In this document: piece by piece, positions 1 through 6,982 of the stretch
How positions within the stretch are numbered: position 1 is the first letter of the stretch
How the letters are laid out: every line of letters begins with the position of its first letter
Assembly: GCF_012241385.1 (NCBI RefSeq)
Contig: NZ_JAAVXB010000006.1
Coordinates: forward strand, 1 to 64,000
DNA from: Solimonas marina
Lineage (GTDB): Bacteria > Pseudomonadota > Gammaproteobacteria > Nevskiales > Nevskiaceae
Length of the DNA: 64,000 nucleotides
Direction of reading: 5' to 3'
Made by a program: the position numbers and the translations under genes
The notes under the pieces: model-generated
Seen by the model: only the letters and a program-made list of their open reading frames with translations
Database searches by the model: none
What the model was told of the DNA's origin: nothing

Positions 1-52
1 CAGCCGCACCCTTCACAACATTGCGCTTCGTGAGCGCGATTTCCTTCAACAT
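1..52 (-). CDS. Phage coat-type protein, N-terminus only
   Basis: Only the first 17 codons are inside the window. The start ATG at 52 follows a GGAG motif about 8 bases upstream. The visible residues begin MLKEIALTKRNVVKGAA: a basic stretch running into small residues, like the n-region of the long leader peptides of filamentous phage major coat proteins. Position after the ssDNA-binding and coat-like genes supports a major coat (gpVIII/CoaB-like) assignment, but the hydrophobic core and mature sequence are not visible. Confidence 0.45.
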   Translation of the reverse strand, partial: MLKEIALTKRNVVKGAA

Positions 53-117
53 GGCGCTGTCTCCCGACGTTGCCTGCATCCCGAGATCGGGCGGGACGCT
101 TCCCCGTACAACAACTC

Positions 118-381
118 TCAAACCAACGCGCTACGAATCGCGCGCATAACTTGCTTGGCTGCCCAGACAATAGCCAAACCCGTTGCCATGACGACAAAAC
201 CAGCAGCGAGCGCCTGCGACAGCTCGTCGCTGTTCAGCTCGGCAGGATCGAAAGGCTCCGCCACGACGACGTTTTGAACAGCACCCTCCCCCTGCGCGCA
301 CACGGCGAACTCATTGCCGTTGCCATCCTGAGCGACGGACAGAGAAGACGACGGGCAGACGAACATCGCGACGGTAGCCAT
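118..381 (-). CDS. Filamentous phage coat-like membrane protein (87 aa)
   Basis: A short protein with the layout of a filamentous phage virion protein: hydrophobic N-terminus ending near SLSVAQDG (possible leader), an acidic middle (residues about 25-55, with EPFDPAELNSDE), one hydrophobic helix (about 58-75, ALAAGFVVMATGLAIVWAA) and a basic amphipathic tail (KQVMRAIRSALV). It would insert in the inner membrane and be packed into the virion during extrusion. It lies 11 bases downstream of the ssDNA-binding protein. With a second coat-like gene following, it could be either a minor (gpVII/gpIX-like) or a major coat protein. Confidence 0.55.
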   Translation of the reverse strand: MATVAMFVCPSSSLSVAQDGNGNEFAVCAQGEGAVQNVVVAEPFDPAELNSDELSQALAAGFVVMATGLAIVWAAKQVMRAIRSALV

Positions 382-392
382 TACAAGACTCG

Positions 393-668
393 TTACGCGG
401 CCTTCGCCTTCGTCGCAGGCAAAAGCTCAAGGTTCTGACGGACGTTCAGGCGGCCGAACTGATCGACGTAGAACGAGCCGGGACCGAGCACGTAGTCACC
501 GGGATTCGCCGGTTTGGCGCCCTTGGCAACCGGGACTTCGATCTTCACCGGATAACGCTCGCCGGGCAGCAACACGTACGCCTCGATCATCGGAATCGAG
601 AAATGCTCACCAGTCGATTTCTTGGTGACTTCCTTGGTGTAGCTGCGAGTGACTTCAATGTTAAGCAT
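393..668 (-). CDS. Phage ssDNA-binding (helix-destabilising) protein
   Basis: A 91-aa protein resembling the gpV-type single-strand DNA-binding proteins of filamentous phages, which coat newly made plus strands and deliver them to the assembly site. The chain is rich in alternating beta segments (EAYVLLPGERYPVKIEVPV, then GSFYVDQFGRLNVRQNLEL), as expected for the small OB-type fold of this family, and ends in a short Lys/Ala tail. Its start overlaps the stop of the preceding 63-aa gene by 8 bases, so translation is probably coupled. Assignment rests on size, composition and position after the replication gene. Confidence 0.7.
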   Translation of the reverse strand: MLNIEVTRSYTKEVTKKSTGEHFSIPMIEAYVLLPGERYPVKIEVPVAKGAKPANPGDYVLGPGSFYVDQFGRLNVRQNLELLPATKAKAA

Positions 669-852
669 GGCCTTGGGCCTCCACTAAGTCCGCCGCTTGG
701 GTAAGTTCGGCTGCGAGCCGACGAGCGTCGCGGGCGGTAAATTCGACGGTCGTGAACATCAAAGGTGCGTAGATCGACAGGAGCACGGCGGGGCCTTCTG
801 CTTCGGCCTCTACGCGAGTGCCGGTGTGTTCGGTTGGAGCAGCTGTACCCAT
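661..852 (-). CDS. Small phage protein of unknown function (63 aa)
   Basis: A 63-aa acidic protein lying between, and overlapping, the replication initiator (43-base overlap) and the ssDNA-binding gene (8-base overlap). That packing supports it being a real translated gene. A beta-like first half (VLLSIYAPLMFTTVEFTA) is followed by an amphipathic helix (RDARRLAAELTQAADLVEAQ). No membrane segment or known motif is visible. Small genes between rep and ssb are common in inoviruses and generally uncharacterised. Confidence 0.55.
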   Translation of the reverse strand: MGTAAPTEHTGTRVEAEAEGPAVLLSIYAPLMFTTVEFTARDARRLAAELTQAADLVEAQGHA

Positions 853-1637
853 AGATCACCTAGTGCGGTCCTGACGTGGTTGGAATCGGCGCCGCGACGT
901 GCGAGCACCACTCGCCCGCTTACGCGTGCGACGAGAACAAAAGGGGAATGCAGACGACGACGAAGACCACAAGCGAAGTGCTGAACAAAGCCGCCACCCT
1001 TGGCACGCTGCAGCTTCTGGCCGATGTAGCTCAAGGTGCGTGCCCAGGTGGGCCGGGTCTCAAAGCTCATGCGCTTGCGCTCGTCAGCGGTGAAGCCGCC
1101 AGAACCGTGCATACGTGCGCCGCAAGGGAGCTTGTCCTTGGTAGCTACTTTGCTCGCGTACTTGACGATATAGCCGACGCCGTTCTGCGCCCATTCGCTG
1201 CGAGTACTACCGTGCGGCCACCAGCCCATGGCGTCCCAAAACGGTACGCGGTCTTTGCCTTGTGGTAGCCAGGTAACGATGTGGTAGTGAATGGCGCCGC
1301 GCTCTTGAAGTTCGGCGGTCCAGACGTAACGGAGCTTGTGCCCTCGCCTACCCATCCATTGCCGTACACGCTTGATGGCTTCGCTGATGTGACGGGGCGA
1401 CCAGTCGCCGACATCGCGATAGGTCAGCGTCACCATGGCCGGACGCAGAGCCGTTGAAGCCTCATGCACCTGCGCGGCTCGGCACACGCGACGACGCATC
1501 CGCTTAATCCGGGCTTCGCCCGTGTCGATGTCTAAAAGCGGTGACTCTGGCGTGTCACTTGTTGAAATACTGACAAGCCCAGAGGCCGCGCTCCGCGCGA
1601 CCTCAACAGCACCGGTCGGCGCGCTCACTGGAAGCAC
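810..1637 (-). CDS. Rolling-circle replication initiation protein (HUH endonuclease)
   Basis: A 275-aa nicking enzyme that would start rolling-circle replication of the phage genome. Key features are the metal-binding HUH motif IHYHIVTWLP (His117 and His119) and, about 40 residues later, a Tyr/Lys motif GYIVKYASK with candidate nucleophiles Tyr156 or Tyr160 and Lys163. The preceding basic segment (KRMRRRVCRAAQ) suits DNA binding. The start is GTG at 1637, chosen because a GGGAG ribosome-binding motif sits about 8 bases upstream and because it overlaps the stop of the 39-aa membrane gene. It is similar in kind to the gpII/RstA-type initiators of Xanthomonas and Vibrio filamentous phages. Confidence 0.8.
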   Translation of the reverse strand: MLPVSAPTGAVEVARSAASGLVSISTSDTPESPLLDIDTGEARIKRMRRRVCRAAQVHEASTALRPAMVTLTYRDVGDWSPRHISEAIKRVRQWMGRRGHKLRYVWTAELQERGAIHYHIVTWLPQGKDRVPFWDAMGWWPHGSTRSEWAQNGVGYIVKYASKVATKDKLPCGARMHGSGGFTADERKRMSFETRPTWARTLSYIGQKLQRAKGGGFVQHFACGLRRRLHSPFVLVARVSGRVVLARRGADSNHVRTALGDLWVQLLQPNTPALA

Positions 1638-1744
1638 TGGAAAAGCTCCCAGATGCAGGCGCCCGCGCAGTAACCGAGAGCAAAGACGAGAGAGAGCAGA
1701 CCGAACACAACGGTCGCATAGAGCACGTCGTCGGGTTGGTTCAT
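1625..1744 (-). CDS. Small single-pass membrane protein (39 aa)
   Basis: Starting at the ATG at 1744, the product is MNQPDDVLYATVVFGLLSLV..., with one strong transmembrane helix (about residues 8-30) and a Cys-containing C-terminus (GYCAGACIWELFQCFQ). This ATG is preferred over an upstream in-frame start because it overlaps the stop of the previous gene in an ATGA arrangement. It also overlaps the GTG start of the replication gene by 13 bases. Function is unknown; such short membrane proteins are frequent in inovirus early regions. Confidence 0.55.
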   Translation of the reverse strand: MNQPDDVLYATVVFGLLSLVFALGYCAGACIWELFQCFQ

Positions 1745-2211
1745 GCCGACACCGCCGAAAAAGCGTTGTGCGAGGAAGAAAGAATGACGTCGCCTATCGA
1801 AGGGCACTCATCGACGACGAGACCATCAACGGAAACACATTCAGGATCCTGGTTTGCCGTGGGGCTATGCCCCACACCCCGGGAGGAGTCGGCGAACAGG
1901 TCGAGCTGGTGGCCACCACGGCGAACGGCGAACCCACGATCAGGGATGCCGTCCCACTCGATTGCGGTATCGACGAACTTGTGTGACCAGCGGAAAAGAG
2001 ACGGCAACAGGCGGAGTTCGGCAAGGGCCATCGTCTGCGTCGGGGCGAACCACTGACGCGGCGTCATGCCAGCCCCGCTAAGCTGACACTCCCAGCAATT
2101 CAGACCACGGCGCCAGCGGGCATAAAATCCGCGCTGAGATCGCCCGAAGGTGTATTTGATGCGTAGGTCTTTCGTCCTGACGCCGATTAGCTGTGCCGGC
2201 CTGCCGGTCAT
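1741..2211 (-). CDS. Phage protein of unknown function (156 aa)
   Basis: The first gene of the leftward phage transcript, directly downstream of the twin palindromic operators. The N-terminal half is basic and aromatic (KYTFGRSQRGFYARWRRG), followed by a CWEC pair (about residues 39-42) and a Trp/Phe-rich middle. The C-terminal half (after about residue 85) is acidic and loses clear structure. No family is recognised. Its leading position suggests an early function such as control of replication or of the host. The stop codon overlaps the next start by four bases. Confidence 0.5.
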   Translation of the reverse strand: MTGRPAQLIGVRTKDLRIKYTFGRSQRGFYARWRRGLNCWECQLSGAGMTPRQWFAPTQTMALAELRLLPSLFRWSHKFVDTAIEWDGIPDRGFAVRRGGHQLDLFADSSRGVGHSPTANQDPECVSVDGLVVDECPSIGDVILSSSHNAFSAVSA

Positions 2212-2228
2212 GTTCCCGCCCCCTTGTC

Positions 2229-2274
2229 GTAGAGCATCGCTCTACTTGGGGCGGACCGTAGAGCGTCGCTCTAC
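2229..2274. promoter_or_regulatory. Twin palindromic operators in the phage control region
   Basis: Two perfect 7-3-7 palindromes lie in the 83-base gap between the divergent phage transcripts: GTAGAGC-atc-GCTCTAC at 2229-2245 and GTAGAGC-gtc-GCTCTAC at 2258-2274 (the second extends to 8-base arms). Their centres are 29 bases apart, close to three helical turns, so two dimers could bind the same face of the DNA. They are the obvious operators for the helix-turn-helix regulator encoded from 2295 and would control both directions. Confidence 0.8.
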
Positions 2275-2294
2275 GAATATCAATAGGGATTCCG

Positions 2295-2711
2295 ATGGAA
2301 GCGCACGAACTCATTGAATCTGCTGCAAAGAAAGTCGGCAGCATCAGCGAGCTAGCCCGACAACTCGAATGGGATAAGGGAGCAATCGCGGGAATAAAGG
2401 CCGGAAAAAGACCATTGCCGGCCTACAGAGCGGCACAACTTGCAAAACTTCTAGGGCGGGATGAGGACGCGGCGACGTGGGAAGCTTTAGCGCAACAGGC
2501 AAAGGGAGCGGAGCGCGAATACTGGCTCAGAAAACTTCAAAATTCAGGATCGAAAATAGCGGTTATCGCAATAGCTTTTCTTGCTCTATTCACAACGCAT
2601 TTACCTAGAGCAGAAGCAGCGAATACTTCAGAATTCGGAGGTTCGGCGCTCAATATACATTATGAACAATTATGGCCGTCCTTGCCAGGGCAGCTACTCC
2701 GGCTTTCTTGA
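2295..2711 (+). CDS. Phage Cro/CI-like regulator (DUF3693 type)
   Basis: A 138-aa protein with an N-terminal helix-turn-helix (residues about 1-55: ELIESAAKKVGSISELARQL, then EWDKGAIAGIKAGKRPLP), a short helical linker, a hydrophobic segment (about 86-103, IAVIAIAFLALFTTHLP) and a short tail. This layout matches the DUF3693 group of regulators found divergent to replication genes in filamentous phages. It probably binds the twin palindromes just upstream of its own start. The last codons run through the dif-like site at 2643-2670, so the final 15-20 residues may be encoded by host DNA gained on integration. Confidence 0.7.
   Translation: MEAHELIESAAKKVGSISELARQLEWDKGAIAGIKAGKRPLPAYRAAQLAKLLGRDEDAATWEALAQQAKGAEREYWLRKLQNSGSKIAVIAIAFLALFTTHLPRAEAANTSEFGGSALNIHYEQLWPSLPGQLLRLS
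2643..2670 (+). other. dif-like attachment site (putative attR)
   Basis: This 28-base stretch has the layout of a XerC/XerD site: arm TCGGCGCTCAA, centre TATACA, arm TTATGAACAAT. Compared with the E. coli dif site recalled from the literature, the right arm matches the XerD arm at 8 of 11 positions and the left arm matches the XerC arm at 6 of 11. The run AATATACATTATG also matches dif read in the opposite orientation. Filamentous phages without integrase enter dif by host XerCD, and the site sits exactly where phage genes give way to chromosomal copper genes. The other prophage end is outside the window. Confidence 0.5.
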
Positions 2712-2742
2712 GCTGCGCTGGATCGGGTTCTACCATGGCCGG

Positions 2743-3120
2743 ATGTCGCGTCGCCTTTTCACGTCTCTTGCACTGCTGATTGCCTTGCTGTTTCAGGCGG
2801 TCGTGCCTGCGTTCGGGTTTTCGTCCGAGCGTCGTGGGATGTCGTCGTCCGAGATGATGGCGATGGCGGATGAGCATTGCGCCGAGCAGATGCCGTCTCT
2901 TGATCCGGCTGCGGATGCCGATCTGCATCATCAGATGGCGTGCGACGAGTGCTGTCATTCTGCGATGCATTGCGGCGCGTCTTGCGGCCAGTTGCCGCTG
3001 ATGGCGTTCGCGTTGTCGCTGTCATTGCCGAGCGACGCTGAGCGCTGGCTGCCGCCTGCGGGCCGGCAGTTGCCGCAATCCGCGCCGATCCCGCTGCTGA
3101 GGCCACCGATCCTCGCCTGA
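2743..3120 (+). CDS. copL: CopL-like Cys/His/Met-rich exported protein
   Basis: A 125-aa protein with a signal peptide (MSRRLFTSLALLIALLFQAV, cleavage near AFG) and a metal-binding middle rich in Met, His and Cys (EMMAMADEHCAEQM, then CDECCHSAMHCGASCG at about 73-88). Size, composition and position 66 bases upstream of copA match CopL of Xanthomonas-type copLAB clusters, which is needed for copper-induced copAB expression. The start at 2743 is chosen because the signal peptide begins there; upstream in-frame codons run into phage DNA. The symbol is by position and composition, so moderately certain. Confidence 0.6.
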   Translation: MSRRLFTSLALLIALLFQAVVPAFGFSSERRGMSSSEMMAMADEHCAEQMPSLDPAADADLHHQMACDECCHSAMHCGASCGQLPLMAFALSLSLPSDAERWLPPAGRQLPQSAPIPLLRPPILA

Positions 3121-3186
3121 GCGTGACCGTGACCCTGGGCTTTGTCGTGCCCGGGATTCGTTCATTGTTTCAGGAGCATGCGAATC

Positions 3187-5139
3187 ATGTCTTCGATGAC
3201 TCATGGCGTTGGCGGCATCAGCCGTCGGCGTTTTGTTCAAGGCCTGGCCGCTGGCGCGGCCGTGACGGTGTTTTCTCCCACGATGTTGCCGCTGGCGCGC
3301 GCCGCGGTGCCGCGTCCGGGTTCTTACGGCTTGCCGGAGCTTTCGGGTACCGAGTTCGATCTGGCCATCGAGCCGACGGCCGTCAATGTCACGGGTACGC
3401 CGCGTCTGGCAACGCTGGTCAACGGCACGCTGCCGGGGCCGCTACTACGCTGGCGCGAAGGCGACACGGTGACGATGCGCGTCACCAACCGTCTCAATAC
3501 GCCCAGCTCGATTCATTGGCACGGCATGCTGGTGCCGCCCGAGATGGACGGTGTGCCGGGGCTGAGTTTCAACGGCATCGCCCCCGGCGAAACTTTCACC
3601 TACCGCTTCCCGGTGCGTCAGAGCGGCACGTACTGGTATCACAGCCACAGCGGCTTTCAGGAGCAGACCGGGCTGTTCGGTGCGCTGGTCATCGAACCGC
3701 GCGAAGCCGATCCGGTCGCCGCGGACCGCGATTATGTAGTGATGCTCAATGACTGGACCGACGAGGATCCGCACGCCATCGTCCGGCATTTGAAGACCGG
3801 TGACGGCTACTACAACTATCAGAAGCGCACCCTCGCCGACTTCTTCCGCGACAGCTCGAAAAACGGCTTCGCGGCGACGCTCAAGGAACGCTGGGCCTGG
3901 GGCATGATGCGTATGGACCCGCGCGACATCGTCGACGTCAGCGGCGCGCAACTGGGCGGTACCTATACGTATCTGATCAACGGCCAGCCGCCGGCGGCGA
4001 ACTGGACGGGCCTGTTCCAGCGCGGCGAAAAGGTCCGGTTGCGCTTCATCAACGGCTCGGCGATGAGTTATTTCGACGTGCGCATCCCGGGCCTGAAAAT
4101 GACGGTGGTTGCTGCCGACGGCAGTAACGTCGAACCGGTTTCGGTCGACGAATTCCGCATCGGGGTGGCCGAAACCTATGACGTGCTCGTCGAGCCGCAA
4201 GACGACGCCTACACGATCTTTGCGCAATCGCTGGATCGTAGCGGCTATGCGCGCGCGACGCTGGCAGTACGTGAAGGCCTGACGGCGCCGGTACCGCCGA
4301 TGGACCCGATCTTCAGCCGCACGATGACGGACATGGGCATGAGCATGTCGGGCATGGGTGCGATGCACGGCATGGATATGTCGTCTGCTGGCGGCATGGA
4401 CGGCATGGCGCACCAACCGTCGGCGATGACGATGGGCGGCGGGCATCAGATGTCCGGCATGCACGACATGCACGGTGCGGCGGCGTCAGGAATGGCCATG
4501 GGCGGTATGCATCACGGCGGCCACCACGGGTGGATGCCGCCGCCGACTCCCCCGCTCCCGGCCACGGCGCCGACCAATGCCAGCGGTATCGTCGCGTATC
4601 CGCAGCCCAAGGATGTACACCTGCAGCGCGGTCCGGCGGTGGTCAACATTGCCGCGTCGCCAACCACACGTCTGGACAAGCCCGGCGACGGGCTCAATGG
4701 CAACGGGCGGCGCGTGCTCACGTATGCGGATCTGGTGCGCCTGGATCGTGGGCCGCAGAACATTGCGTTCGACGCGCGTGACCCGCAGGCCGAGGTGCTG
4801 TTGCATCTGACCGGCAACATGGACCGCTACATCTTCGGCTTCAACGGCCAGACCTACGAACAGGCGCGGCCGGTGCGTCTGCCCTACGGCCAGCGCATTC
4901 TGGTGACGCTGATCAACGACACGATGATGGAACATCCCATTCATCTGCATGGCATGTTCACGGAGCTGCACAACAGTGCCGATCACCGACGCCGCCCACT
5001 CAAGCACACCGTCAGCGTCAAGCCGGGCGAAAAGCTGCACTACTGGGTAACGGCCGACGAACGCGGCCGCTGGGCCTATCACTGCCACCTGCTGTACCAC
5101 ATGGAAGCCGGCATGTTCACGTCGGCGGAGGTGGCGTGA
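3187..5139 (+). CDS. copA: Periplasmic multicopper oxidase, copper resistance protein A
   Basis: A 650-aa oxidase that binds copper and oxidises Cu(I) in the periplasm. It has a Tat signal (SRRRFVQGLAAG), three cupredoxin domains and all four copper-ligand motifs: IHWHG, WYHSHSG, HPIHLHG and, near the C-terminus, HCHLLYHMEAGM. A Met/His-rich insert (roughly residues 378-460, many MxM and GMxGM repeats) provides extra copper binding, as in CopA/PcoA. The ATG at 3187 is chosen because AGGAG lies 10 bases upstream; a nearer in-frame ATG at 3178 would leave no spacing. The stop overlaps copB by four bases. Confidence 0.95.
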   Translation: MSSMTHGVGGISRRRFVQGLAAGAAVTVFSPTMLPLARAAVPRPGSYGLPELSGTEFDLAIEPTAVNVTGTPRLATLVNGTLPGPLLRWREGDTVTMRVTNRLNTPSSIHWHGMLVPPEMDGVPGLSFNGIAPGETFTYRFPVRQSGTYWYHSHSGFQEQTGLFGALVIEPREADPVAADRDYVVMLNDWTDEDPHAIVRHLKTGDGYYNYQKRTLADFFRDSSKNGFAATLKERWAWGMMRMDPRDIVDVSGAQLGGTYTYLINGQPPAANWTGLFQRGEKVRLRFINGSAMSYFDVRIPGLKMTVVAADGSNVEPVSVDEFRIGVAETYDVLVEPQDDAYTIFAQSLDRSGYARATLAVREGLTAPVPPMDPIFSRTMTDMGMSMSGMGAMHGMDMSSAGGMDGMAHQPSAMTMGGGHQMSGMHDMHGAAASGMAMGGMHHGGHHGWMPPPTPPLPATAPTNASGIVAYPQPKDVHLQRGPAVVNIAASPTTRLDKPGDGLNGNGRRVLTYADLVRLDRGPQNIAFDARDPQAEVLLHLTGNMDRYIFGFNGQTYEQARPVRLPYGQRILVTLINDTMMEHPIHLHGMFTELHNSADHRRRPLKHTVSVKPGEKLHYWVTADERGRWAYHCHLLYHMEAGMFTSAEVA

Positions 5140-5903
5140 TGAAACCGGCAAACAAGAACCTGACGCAGATGCTGGCCGCTGCCCTGGCGACGGCGATCGC
5201 CGCGCCCGCACTGGCCGCCGGCGACCACATGGCCGGCATGCTCGGCACCGTGCCGCCGATTCACACCGATCCGACGGTGGGCTATGCGGCACTCAACCAG
5301 AACGAATGGCGCGGCGGCGACGGCAGTAACACCTACCGGTGGGACGGCGAAGCCTGGTACGGCAGCAGCTTCAACCGGCTATGGCTGAAGACCGAAGGCA
5401 GCCTCGATACCGACACCGGAACGCTGGACGACACCGAAGCGCAGGCCCTGCTCTCGCATGCCATCTCGCCGTTCTTCGATCTGCAGGCCGGCGTGCGTTA
5501 CGACATCAAAACGGCCCCGTCGCGCGGCTGGGCGACGCTGGGCTTCGAAGGCCTGGCACCGATGTTCTGGGATCTCGGCGCCTACCTCTACGCCAGCGAT
5601 GCCGGCCACTACGGTGCACGCCTGGAAGGCTCCTACGATCTGTATCTGACGCAGCGCCTGGTGCTGCAGCCGCAGTTCGAGCTCAACGCCTATGCCAAGC
5701 GCGACGCGCGACGCGGACAGGGCTCTGGCCTGTCCGATCTCGATGCCGGGCTGCGCCTGCGCTACGAGATACGCCGCGAGTTCGCACCGTACATCGGGCT
5801 CAGCTACGAACGGCTGTACGGCGACACGGGGCGATACGCCAGAGCGGATGGCGAGGACAGCAGCAAGCTGCTATTCGTGGCCGGCATCCGGCTCTGGCTA
5901 TAG
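5136..5903 (+). CDS. copB: Copper resistance protein B, outer membrane
   Basis: A 255-aa outer-membrane beta-barrel of the CopB/PcoB family: signal peptide (about residues 1-28, ending ALAA), then FNRLWLKTEGSLD, the strand/turn pattern of the barrel and a C-terminal FVAGIRLWL strand. It overlaps copA by ATGA, so the two are co-translated. It is at the short end for the family: the Met/His-rich repeat segment often found between signal peptide and barrel is almost absent (only DHMAGM). In this cluster metal-binding repeats are concentrated in CopA and the CopL-like protein. Confidence 0.93.
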   Translation: MMKPANKNLTQMLAAALATAIAAPALAAGDHMAGMLGTVPPIHTDPTVGYAALNQNEWRGGDGSNTYRWDGEAWYGSSFNRLWLKTEGSLDTDTGTLDDTEAQALLSHAISPFFDLQAGVRYDIKTAPSRGWATLGFEGLAPMFWDLGAYLYASDAGHYGARLEGSYDLYLTQRLVLQPQFELNAYAKRDARRGQGSGLSDLDAGLRLRYEIRREFAPYIGLSYERLYGDTGRYARADGEDSSKLLFVAGIRLWL

Positions 5904-5908
5904 ACGGA

Positions 5909-5941
5909 AAGTTCGCCGGATGCGGGCCGTCCGGCGAACTT
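5909..5941 (+). terminator. Hairpin after copB
   Basis: A perfect 12-base inverted repeat (AAGTTCGCCGGA / TCCGGCGAACTT, 9-base loop) begins 6 bases after the copB stop. There is no long T-run after it, so it may act as a weak or Rho-assisted terminator or as an mRNA 3'-end stabiliser for copLAB. Confidence 0.6.
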
Positions 5942-5994
5942 CTACCGGGCGCGTGCCTCTAATACGGCGAAACCCGTCTCGTCGCTGCCGTCGC

Positions 5995-6186
5995 ATGAAT
6001 CGCCCGATATCGTCGCCCGAACGTCCGTCCACCCGCCCGCGCCTCAAAAGCCTGGACGAGATGGACGCGCCGCTCGCACATCTGGCTGTACACGACAAAA
6101 TACCACGCCCATGGCAGAAAGCCTTGGGCGTGGCGTTGATCTTCGTGCTGCTACTGGCGCTATCGGCCTATCTGGCCGCGGGCTGA
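5995..6186 (+). CDS. Small C-tail-anchored membrane protein (63 aa)
   Basis: The N-terminal 40 residues are polar and charged; a single hydrophobic helix (KALGVALIFVLLLALSAYLAAG) forms the C-terminal end. It follows copB in the same direction after the hairpin and ends directly against the convergent DUF4142 gene. An internal ATG at 6061 would give a 41-aa form. Function is unknown; a coding origin is supported mainly by the clear membrane segment. Confidence 0.45.
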   Translation: MNRPISSPERPSTRPRLKSLDEMDAPLAHLAVHDKIPRPWQKALGVALIFVLLLALSAYLAAG

Positions 6187-6759
6187 TCAGCTGGGGTATT
6201 TCTGTTCGAGCTGGTCGGCCAGTGCGCGGTGTGCCTTCAGGTCCGGCAGCGTCGTCGACGCGAATAGCTTGATGTCGGTGTCCCGCGTCGCCTTGACCGT
6301 GCGATTGAATAACGCCACGGCACCGGCGTGCGCATCGGCGACCATCTTGCTGTACTGCGCGTCGAATTCCTTGCCGTTGGCCGAGCGCAAAGCGTCCAGC
6401 TCGGACTGATGCGCGGTATCTAGGCTGGCCGGCAAGGTCACGCCCTTGCCCTGTGCCAGCTTCTCGAGCTTCTGTGCGGCAGCCGTGTGATCCTTGACGA
6501 TGCGCTGCGCGAACTGGCGAATCGTCGGATCGCTCGATTTGACCTCGGCCAACTGGGCGGCGGCGATTTCGGTACGGCCGTCCTCGGCCGCCTTCTCCAT
6601 GAATGTCAGATCGCCTTCCGTCATCGGCTGCGTCGACGTCGTCATGCCGCTGTCGGTCTTGCGCACCATGTCGTCTGCCGCCACCAATGATGGCGCCAAC
6701 AGCGCCGCCAACGTCATCAGCCCGACGAGCATGATGGCTGGATAGCCTGGCTTCCCCAT
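6187..6759 (-). CDS. DUF4142 exported ferritin-like protein
   Basis: A 190-aa exported protein with a signal peptide (about 1-28, ending LVAAD) and one all-helical DUF4142 domain. Typical pieces are LTFMEKAAEDGRTEIAAAQL, then RQFAQRIVKDHTAA and DAQYSKMVADAHAGAVALF, which form the four-helix bundle seen in ferritin-like folds. Proteins of this family are widespread in the periplasm of proteobacteria and are often linked to stress or metal loci, but no activity is established. The start is supported by GGAGG six bases upstream. It is convergent with the copper genes. Confidence 0.85.
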   Translation of the reverse strand: MGKPGYPAIMLVGLMTLAALLAPSLVAADDMVRKTDSGMTTSTQPMTEGDLTFMEKAAEDGRTEIAAAQLAEVKSSDPTIRQFAQRIVKDHTAAAQKLEKLAQGKGVTLPASLDTAHQSELDALRSANGKEFDAQYSKMVADAHAGAVALFNRTVKATRDTDIKLFASTTLPDLKAHRALADQLEQKYPS

Positions 6760-6982
6760 GTTGATCCTCCGCTAGGGCCGTCAATCAATTGCAGTAGGCC
6801 TATCAAAACGCAGCGGGCGTGAATTCGGGATGAACCGCTTTGGCATGCAGATGAGCATGAAGGCGCTCGTTCAGACATCAGCCGATGTGTCGAGCATCAA
6901 ACCACCGCATGATTTAAGCGCAGGCGTGCATTGGCGCAGCGCCTGCCCTACGCTCACCCGGTACTGACGGCAAGGAGGCCGC

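Larger units (their letters stand above)
1..2670 (-). mobile_element. Filamentous (inovirus-type) prophage, right end
   Basis: Seven small, mostly overlapping minus-strand genes, a divergent regulator at 2295-2711 and a dif-like site at 2643-2670 make up the early module of a filamentous phage. The order from the regulator outward is unknown protein, small membrane protein, HUH replication initiator, small protein, ssDNA-binding protein, coat-like membrane protein and the start of another coat gene. This matches the replication-to-structure order of Xanthomonas-type filamentous phages. The rest (adsorption protein, Zot-like assembly ATPase, other att end) would lie left of the window. No integrase is seen, as expected for phages that use host XerC/XerD at dif. 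Confidence 0.8.
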
